The position numbers were made by a program, and so were the translations under genes. Below, one piece after another: positions 29,422-35,949 of a DNA stretch of 35,949 nt. Under the pieces are notes generated by a model, which was not told the DNA's origin, ran no database searches, and was given only the letters and a program-made list of their open reading frames with translations. The stretch comes from Flavobacteria bacterium MS024-2A (GTDB lineage: Bacteria; Bacteroidota; Bacteroidia; Flavobacteriales; Flavobacteriaceae): the NCBI GenBank assembly GCA_905181895.1, contig CAJJAB010000033.1, forward strand, positions 1 through 35,949, given 5' to 3'. Position 1 is the stretch's first letter; every line of letters starts with the position of its first letter.

Positions 29422-29453
29422 TATTTTCATTATTTTTAATTAAAATAAAAAAC

Positions 29454-30119
29454 ATGGATTACGGAAAAGAATTTAAAAAATACGCAACTAAACATCACGG
29501 TATAAACTCGATGTACTACGACAATATAGTGAGTAGTATGACTCCTTATATAATTGAAGAACGTCAAATGAATGTTGCTCAAATGGATGTTTTTTCAAGA
29601 TTAATGATGGATCGCATAATGTTTTTAGGAACAGGCATTGATGATAATGTAGCCAATATTATTCAAGCCCAATTATTATTCTTACAAAGTACTGATGCTA
29701 ATCGTGACATTCAGATGTATATCAATTCTCCGGGTGGTAGTGTATATGCTGGATTAGGAATTTACGATACCATGCAATTTATTAGCCCTAATGTAGCAAC
29801 TATCTGTACAGGTATAGCAGCTTCCATGGGAGCTGTATTACTGTGCGCAGGTCATGAAGGAAAACGTTCAGCCTTGCCTCATGCGAGAGTTATGATACAT
29901 CAGCCTTTAGGGGGTGCACAAGGACAGGCGTCAGATATTGAAATCACAACTAGAGAGATTTTAAAGTTGAAAGATGAATTATATCAAATCATTTCCAAGC
30001 ATTCTGGACAAAAAATAGAGAAAGTAACGCATGATAGCGACCGTGATTACTGGATGAAAGCCGAAGAAGCTAAAACCTATGGTATGGTTGATGAGGTTTT
30101 ACAAAATTCATCTAAATAA
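29454..30119 (+). CDS. clpP: ATP-dependent Clp protease proteolytic subunit
   Basis: [56 protein letters not shown]. Confidence 0.97.
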   Translation: MDYGKEFKKYATKHHGINSMYYDNIVSSMTPYIIEERQMNVAQMDVFSRLMMDRIMFLGTGIDDNVANIIQAQLLFLQSTDANRDIQMYINSPGGSVYAGLGIYDTMQFISPNVATICTGIAASMGAVLLCAGHEGKRSALPHARVMIHQPLGGAQGQASDIEITTREILKLKDELYQIISKHSGQKIEKVTHDSDRDYWMKAEEAKTYGMVDEVLQNSSK

Positions 30120-30130
30120 TACCTATTAAC

Positions 30131-31366
30131 ATGAGTAAACCTGATTTAAATTGTTCGTTTTGTGGAAGGCCCAAGCCAGAAACTAATCTACTTATAGCAG
30201 GTTTGGATTCTCATATCTGTGATCGTTGTATTATTCAAGCGCATGGGATTGTTCAGGAAGAAAATAAAGTAGATGACATTGAGGATGTTCAGATAGAACT
30301 AAAACCCCCTAAAGAAATTAAAGCTTTTTTAGACACCTATGTTATTGGTCAAGAATCACCCAAAAGAGTTCTCTCAGTAGCGGTTTACAATCATTATAAA
30401 AGATTATTACAGTCCAAATTAAAAAACGATAATGATTCTGTAGAAATTCAAAAAAGTAATGTGCTAATTGTTGGGCCCACAGGTACTGGGAAAACACTCT
30501 TAGCACAAACCATTTCTCGGTTATTAAATGTTCCTCTGGCAATTGTTGATGCAACCGTTTTAACTGAAGCAGGTTATGTGGGGGAGGATGTGGAGAGTAT
30601 TTTATCTAGATTACTTCAAGCCGCCGATTATGATGTTGATCGGGCGCAAAAAGGAATCATCTTTATTGATGAAATTGATAAAATTGCACGTAAAGGTGAC
30701 AATCCATCCATTACTAGAGATGTTTCTGGAGAGGGGGTTCAACAGGCTTTATTGAAACTCTTGGAGGGAACAACTGTTAATGTTCCGCCTAAAGGAGGAC
30801 GAAAACATCCTGATCAAAAGTTCATTGAAGTAGATACTTCAAATATTCTTTTCATTGCAGGAGGAGCATTTGATGGAATTGATTCTCATATAAGTAAACG
30901 CCTTAATCTACAGTCGATTGGATATAAAACTGTCCAAGAACAACGCAATTTTGACAAAGAAAATATATTACAATACATCACTCCTCGTGATGTTCGTTCT
31001 TTTGGCTTGATACCAGAAATAATAGGAAGACTTCCTGTATTGACATATATGAATCCTTTGGATAAAACTACTTTAAGAGAAATCTTAACCAGCCCCAAAA
31101 ATGCACTAGTAAAACAATATGTTCATCTTTTAGCAATGGATGAAATTGAGCTGCAATTCACATCTGGGGCTTTGGATTACATAGTTGATAAGGCACTGCA
31201 ATACAAGCTTGGAGCTAGAGGATTACGATCGCTATGCGAAGCTATTTTAAATGATGCTATGTTTGAATTACCTCAATCAGACACTAAAAACCTGAAGGTT
31301 ACTAAACAGTATGCTGAGAATAAACTTTCTAAAATTGAGTTGCCAAAACTTAAAATTGTTTCTTAA
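30131..31366 (+). CDS. clpX: ATP-dependent Clp protease ATP-binding subunit ClpX
   Basis: Zinc finger CSFCGRPK...CDRC; Walker [14 protein letters not shown]; Walker [27 protein letters not shown]. Confidence 0.98.
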   Translation: MSKPDLNCSFCGRPKPETNLLIAGLDSHICDRCIIQAHGIVQEENKVDDIEDVQIELKPPKEIKAFLDTYVIGQESPKRVLSVAVYNHYKRLLQSKLKNDNDSVEIQKSNVLIVGPTGTGKTLLAQTISRLLNVPLAIVDATVLTEAGYVGEDVESILSRLLQAADYDVDRAQKGIIFIDEIDKIARKGDNPSITRDVSGEGVQQALLKLLEGTTVNVPPKGGRKHPDQKFIEVDTSNILFIAGGAFDGIDSHISKRLNLQSIGYKTVQEQRNFDKENILQYITPRDVRSFGLIPEIIGRLPVLTYMNPLDKTTLREILTSPKNALVKQYVHLLAMDEIELQFTSGALDYIVDKALQYKLGARGLRSLCEAILNDAMFELPQSDTKNLKVTKQYAENKLSKIELPKLKIVS

Positions 31367-32874
31367 AGATTCATTTCAAGTAATTCTTCAATTAATTTTC
31401 TTGAATTAGAAAGGCGAGGTACTTTATTTTGACCACCTAACTTTTTTTTCTTTCTAAGCCAGTCATAAAATAGATTTTTTCGTGCTTTATGTATTTGAAG
31501 ATTTTGAAGAGTCATATTTTTGTAACGTTTTGCCTCATAATCTGAATTTTCATTTTGAATTGCTAAATCTAACATGGTGGAAAACTCGTCAAGGTTAACA
31601 GGTGCTTTTTCAAATTCAATAATCCATTCATGTGCACCTTTAGTTGATTTTTTCATAAAAATAGGAGCAGCAGTATAATTAGAAATAATACTTTGAGTTG
31701 AAGCACATACTTTTGCCAAAGCTTTTTCAGCATTATCAATGATAAGCTCTTCTCCAAATGCGTTAATATGGTGTTTGGTCCTTCCAGTAACCTTAATTCG
31801 GTATGGAGAAAGACAGGTGAAACGAATGGTATCCCCAATTTGATAGCGCCACAACCCAGCATTGGTAGTTATGATCAAAGCATAGTTAATACCTATTTCA
31901 ACTTCTGAAAGCGGAATTATTTTTTCATCGCTTGAATTAGGTTGAAACGGAATAAATTCATAAAAAATCCCGTAGTCAAGCATTAATAAAAGTTCATCTG
32001 AATTATTTCGATCTTGAATACCAAAGAAGCCTTCCGATGCATTATAAATTTCATAAAACTGAAATCCATTTTTTGGGAAGAGTTTATTGTATAATTCGCG
32101 ATAAGGTTTAAAACTCACACCACCGTGAAAATAAACTTCGGCATTCGGCCAAATATCTGTTATGGTTTGTTGTCCAGTTTCTTCTAATACATTTTGTAAC
32201 AGAACCATCATCCAAGAAGGTATCCCAGCTAAACTAGTTACTTTTTCTGGAATTGACTCCTCTACAATAGCTTTCATCTTAGTTTCCCATTCTGCCATTA
32301 AAGATGTTTTATTGCTAGGTGTACTACTAAGTTCTGCCCAAAAAGGAAGATTCTGAATGATGATTGCAGAAAGATCTCCAAAGTAACTATTGTTATTATT
32401 ATATAATTCACTGCTCCCACCCAAACGCAAACATTTCCCAGTTAATAATTGAGAATCTTCATTATTATTAAAATATAAAGAAAGCATATCCTTTCCCGCT
32501 TTGTAATGGCAATCTTCAAGAGCCTCAGCACTTACTGGGATGAATTTACTTTTCGAATTTGTAGTTCCACTTGATTTTGCAAACCACTTTATTGGTGTTG
32601 GCCAAAAAATATTTTGAGTCCCTTGACGACAACGTTTAATTTGAGATTCAATAGACTCATAATTACTTAAGGGAATTTGATTTTTAAAATCATCATAATT
32701 TTTGATGGATTCAAAACCATATCGCATTCCAATTTCGGTTTGGTGGGCTTTACTCAAAAGATTGTGTAATAATTCCTCTTGTACCTCATGCGGGTATTTT
32801 ATAAAGAGCTCTATTTGATGGATACGTTTTTTAAGAATCCAAGAAGCAATTGAGTTAAAGAGGGGTATGGGCAT
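31363..32874 (-). CDS. GH3 family (auxin-responsive GH3-like, adenylate-forming) protein
   Basis: 503 aa. [85 protein letters not shown]. Confidence 0.92.
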   Translation of the reverse strand: MPIPLFNSIASWILKKRIHQIELFIKYPHEVQEELLHNLLSKAHQTEIGMRYGFESIKNYDDFKNQIPLSNYESIESQIKRCRQGTQNIFWPTPIKWFAKSSGTTNSKSKFIPVSAEALEDCHYKAGKDMLSLYFNNNEDSQLLTGKCLRLGGSSELYNNNNSYFGDLSAIIIQNLPFWAELSSTPSNKTSLMAEWETKMKAIVEESIPEKVTSLAGIPSWMMVLLQNVLEETGQQTITDIWPNAEVYFHGGVSFKPYRELYNKLFPKNGFQFYEIYNASEGFFGIQDRNNSDELLLMLDYGIFYEFIPFQPNSSDEKIIPLSEVEIGINYALIITTNAGLWRYQIGDTIRFTCLSPYRIKVTGRTKHHINAFGEELIIDNAEKALAKVCASTQSIISNYTAAPIFMKKSTKGAHEWIIEFEKAPVNLDEFSTMLDLAIQNENSDYEAKRYKNMTLQNLQIHKARKNLFYDWLRKKKKLGGQNKVPRLSNSRKLIEELLEMNL

Positions 32875-32952
32875 GAAAATATTATTACCTTTCGAAGATA
32901 AAAATAATAAATTCTTCTATAGCATATGTTTGAAGGTACGTTGAAAAAAATG

Positions 32953-33720
32953 CAGACTGAACACACAAATCCAATCAATTATTTTTTAAATATGGAGGAT
33001 AGTTTTCTTCACTTAAATCAATGTTTGGGAAAAACAATTCAGATACAACATTCAGGATCACAATGTTTAAATTGTAAACAGTCACTTGCTATCTTTAGAC
33101 AAGGCTTCTGTAAATCATGTTTTTTTGATAGTCCTGCCACTGGGGATTGGATTATGCGTCCTGAATTAAGTAAAGCGCATTTGGGGGAAGCCGATCGTGA
33201 TTTAGAATACGAGCAAAAAATTCAATTGCAACCACATATTATTTATTTAGCATTGAGTAGTCATTTGAAAGTAGGGGTTACCCGAAAAACTCAATTACCC
33301 ACCCGTTGGATAGATCAAGGTGCGCATGAGGCTTCTGTTTTAATAGAAGTACCCAATCGCTTTTTAGCAGGTGTAGGAGAAGTTGCTTTAAAAGATTATT
33401 TTTCTGATAAAACTAATTGGAGAAAAATGTTGCAACATCAAGCAGAACCCATTGCCTGGAAAGAGGAGTGGAATAAAGCCTTAGATTTTTTGCCTAATGA
33501 ATTGAAGCAGTATACTAACAAGCAGGATTTTTCAGTTGAGGAGTTGCACTTTCCAGTATTGCAATATCCTGAAAAGGTGAGTAGTTTGAATCTCAAAAAA
33601 ACGCCCTTATTTGTAGGAAAATTAATGGGAATTAAAGGGCAGTATTTGTTATTTGAAGATCAAACCGTTTTCAATATTCGCTCTAACGAAGGAGAGCGAG
33701 TTAAAATATTGATTAACTAA
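32953..33720 (+). CDS. DUF2797 domain-containing protein (zinc-ribbon plus GIY-YIG-like motif)
   Basis: CLNCKQSLAIFRQGFCKSCF, IIYLALSSHLKVGVTRKTQLPTRWIDQGAHEA, NRFLAGVGEVALKDYFSDKTNWR. The listed ORF begins at 32926; ATG at 32953 is a plausible alternative. Confidence 0.82.
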   Translation, partial: QTEHTNPINYFLNMEDSFLHLNQCLGKTIQIQHSGSQCLNCKQSLAIFRQGFCKSCFFDSPATGDWIMRPELSKAHLGEADRDLEYEQKIQLQPHIIYLALSSHLKVGVTRKTQLPTRWIDQGAHEASVLIEVPNRFLAGVGEVALKDYFSDKTNWRKMLQHQAEPIAWKEEWNKALDFLPNELKQYTNKQDFSVEELHFPVLQYPEKVSSLNLKKTPLFVGKLMGIKGQYLLFEDQTVFNIRSNEGERVKILIN

Positions 33721-34451
33721 GTAATATGTTTGTCTGAATCTTCGATTAGGCTTTGAAGTTCAAGGAATTCTCTTTTTGTTAAATCGCGGTATTTTCCAGT
33801 TCCTACATTAAGTTCTATATTCATAATGCGGATTCGTTTTAGTTTTACTACCCTATAATTTAAATATTCACACATTCTACGGATTTGTCGATTCAAGCCT
33901 TGAGTCAAGATAATTCTGAATTGATTTTTGTGAATTTGTTCTACAATACAATTGCGCGTTATTGTATCTAAAACAGGAAGGCCATTAGCCATTTTTTCAA
34001 TAAACTCCTTAGTTACAGGTTTATTTACTGTAACTATATATTCTTTTTCATGATTGTTTCGAGCTCTTAAAATTTTATTTACAATGTCACCATCATTTGT
34101 CAAAAGAATTAGGCCTTCACTGGGCTTGTCTAACCTTCCAATAGGGAAAATTCTGGAGGGATAATTGATGTAATCAATGATGTTATCTTTTTCGACTCGA
34201 GTATCGGTAGTGCACACAATTCCGACCGGCTTGTTAAAGGCAATATAAACATTACGTTCTTGAAGATTCTCAACCAATATTCCATCTATTTCTATTCGGT
34301 CTTGATTGGTGACTTTTTGACCCATTATAACGGGAGTTCCATTAACCTTAATACGCTCTTCTTCGATTAATTTATCGGCGGCTCTCCTTGAACAATGCCC
34401 AATTTCACTTAGGTATTTATTTAAACGTATTCCTTCAGATTCGTCTTGCAT
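33717..34451 (-). CDS. rluF: 23S rRNA pseudouridine synthase, RluF/RsuA family
   Basis: S4 domain IRLNKYLSEIGHCSRRAADKLIEEERIKVNG; IFPIGRLDKPSEGLILLTNDGD; GLNRQIRRMCEYLNYRVVKLKRIRI. Confidence 0.9.
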   Translation of the reverse strand: MQDESEGIRLNKYLSEIGHCSRRAADKLIEEERIKVNGTPVIMGQKVTNQDRIEIDGILVENLQERNVYIAFNKPVGIVCTTDTRVEKDNIIDYINYPSRIFPIGRLDKPSEGLILLTNDGDIVNKILRARNNHEKEYIVTVNKPVTKEFIEKMANGLPVLDTITRNCIVEQIHKNQFRIILTQGLNRQIRRMCEYLNYRVVKLKRIRIMNIELNVGTGKYRDLTKREFLELQSLIEDSDKHIT

Positions 34452-34456
34452 AAAGC

Positions 34457-35158
34457 CTAAAGTTTAATTTCTTCATTTGTTTCGAGTTTAAATTTTTTTC
34501 TAAACAGACTTACAAAAAGATATAGAAGAGGGGTGTCGAAAATAGCGACAAGTATTTTGAAGAAAAAACCAGAAAGAACTAATCCCCAAAACAAACTCCA
34601 ATCCAAAATCCCAAAAACACTGAGTAAACCAATTACCAGAACAGTATCTACTAATTGAGAGCTAAAAGTGGAAAAATTATTTCGTAGCCAGAGCATTTTC
34701 CCTTTGGTTAAGTTTTTCCAAAAGTGATAGATTCGAATATCAATCAATTGAGCCAAAAGATAAGCAATCATTGATGCAAAAACTGCAACCGGAGAAAGAG
34801 CAAAGACTTGGTTAAAAAGAGCATCATCGATAGGAGAGCTATCCATAGCAGGCACCCAATTTGCAATTAAAATAATACCCATAGAAAAGAAAGAGGCAAA
34901 AATTCCACTGATCACAACATCATTCGCTTTCTTTTTACCATATATTTCTGAAATTAAATCGGTAATTAAAAAAGTTATTGGATAGGGAAGAATTCCAACA
35001 GAAAGTTCAAAAAGCTGATTTCCAAAAAGTGAAATTTCAAAAGGACGCCAATAAAAAAATTTTTGAAAAATCAAATTAGATACCACCAGAGAAGTTATAA
35101 ATAAGACTGCCAAATAGAGGTATATTTTTTTTGCTAGCTCTTTTTTTTTCTCACTCAT
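34457..35158 (-). CDS. Queuosine precursor transporter (YhhQ/VUT family)
   Basis: 233 aa membrane protein; PYPITFLITDLISEIYGKKKANDVV, QLIDIRIYHFWKNLTKGKMLWLRNNFSTFSSQLVDTVL. Confidence 0.9.
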   Translation of the reverse strand: MSEKKKELAKKIYLYLAVLFITSLVVSNLIFQKFFYWRPFEISLFGNQLFELSVGILPYPITFLITDLISEIYGKKKANDVVISGIFASFFSMGIILIANWVPAMDSSPIDDALFNQVFALSPVAVFASMIAYLLAQLIDIRIYHFWKNLTKGKMLWLRNNFSTFSSQLVDTVLVIGLLSVFGILDWSLFWGLVLSGFFFKILVAIFDTPLLYLFVSLFRKKFKLETNEEIKL

Positions 35159-35160
35159 CT

Positions 35161-35949
35161 TTATTCAATAATTAAATCAAAGGGTATAAGCATTTGAATT
35201 GAAAGCAAGGGGTTTTTAGGATCGATATATTGGAGCTGATTTCTAATACCCGTTGGAACCCAATGCATCCAGCTAACTTTCGATTTAAGCGATGGAAGTG
35301 CGCCAGAGAGAACACTTTCTAAATCTTGTTCAAATTTAGGGTAATCTATAGTATTGTAATCCTCCAATTCAGCTGTTTTTGCAGCGGCTGCTATCGCATC
35401 TTGCAATCCGCCTAAATGGTCAATAAGTCCTATTTCTAAAGCTTGTTTCCCGCTCCAAACACGACCTTGTGCAAGTTCTTCAACAGCTCTTGGAGTTAAT
35501 CCTCGACCGTCGATTACACGTTGTTTAAAAGTACTATATATATTTTCAATGCTCTTAATCGTTCTTGTTTTAAAAGACTCAGACAAAGGTTGAAAAAAGC
35601 TATAGCCTAAAGCATTTTTATGTGTTTCTACCGTTTGAGCATTAATTCCTAAATTTTTTGTCATTCCGTGGATATTCGGGAGAGAGGCAAATACTCCAAT
35701 AGACCCAGTAATTGTAAGAGGATCAGCAAAAATTTGATCAGCACCAGCGGCGATATAATACCCACCTGAAGCTGCAACATTTCCCATTGAAACAATTACT
35801 GGCTTTTTGGTTTTTAAATTTTCAATTGCCCTCCAAAGAAGGTCAGAGGTCAAAGCGTTTCCTCCTGGAGATTCCACACGAAGCACAACCGCCTTAATCC
35901 AATCATCTTCAGATATCTCTTGGAGTGTTTTCACAAAAACTCCTTGAGC
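35161..35949 (-). CDS. sppA: Signal peptide peptidase SppA (partial; N-terminal part lies beyond the window)
   Basis: VVLRVESPGGNALTSDLLWRAIENLKTKKPVIVSMGNVAASGGYYIAAGADQIFADPLTITGSIGVF. Reading frame continues to the window edge (...AQGVFVKTLQE). Confidence 0.92.
   Translation of the reverse strand, partial: AQGVFVKTLQEISEDDWIKAVVLRVESPGGNALTSDLLWRAIENLKTKKPVIVSMGNVAASGGYYIAAGADQIFADPLTITGSIGVFASLPNIHGMTKNLGINAQTVETHKNALGYSFFQPLSESFKTRTIKSIENIYSTFKQRVIDGRGLTPRAVEELAQGRVWSGKQALEIGLIDHLGGLQDAIAAAAKTAELEDYNTIDYPKFEQDLESVLSGALPSLKSKVSWMHWVPTGIRNQLQYIDPKNPLLSIQMLIPFDLIIE

Overview
This is an AT-rich chromosomal window from a Bacteroidota (Flavobacteriia-like) genome. I assign about 31 coding regions. 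Left to right: the C-terminus of a T9SS/gliding-type secreted protein; a DUF885-like protein; a BNR/VPS10 (sortilin-like) beta-propeller protein; an APC permease paired with an aldo/keto reductase-Rid fusion; a gamma-glutamyltransferase-like lipoprotein; an exported RidA; an exported SOUL protein; and a TIM-barrel sugar isomerase. Next come xylB-xylA, etfB-etfA, a two-subunit CoA transferase and a DUF1080 lipoprotein. A likely metal-uptake module follows (small His/Cys protein, lipoprotein, ZnuD-like TonB receptor), then a Rieske Tat-lipoprotein divergent from a second TonB receptor. The right part holds rpsP-rimM, tig-clpP-clpX, a GH3-family protein, DUF2797, an RluF-type pseudouridine synthase, a YhhQ-type queuosine precursor transporter and a partial SppA. 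I saw no CRISPR array, transposon, prophage, tRNA or rRNA. The observations I rate highest are: a perfect 11-bp GC-rich terminator-like hairpin inside the 5' coding region of the ZnuD-like receptor; a short-repeat tract abutting the start codon of the neighbouring lipoprotein; the AKR-Rid fusion whose Rid arginine is replaced; the GGT-like protein lacking key gamma-glutamyl-binding residues; a 13-aa repeat tail on ribosomal protein S16; and a possible 19-codon leader ORF coupled to xylB by TGATG. All family assignments come from motif recognition by eye; no database search was run.
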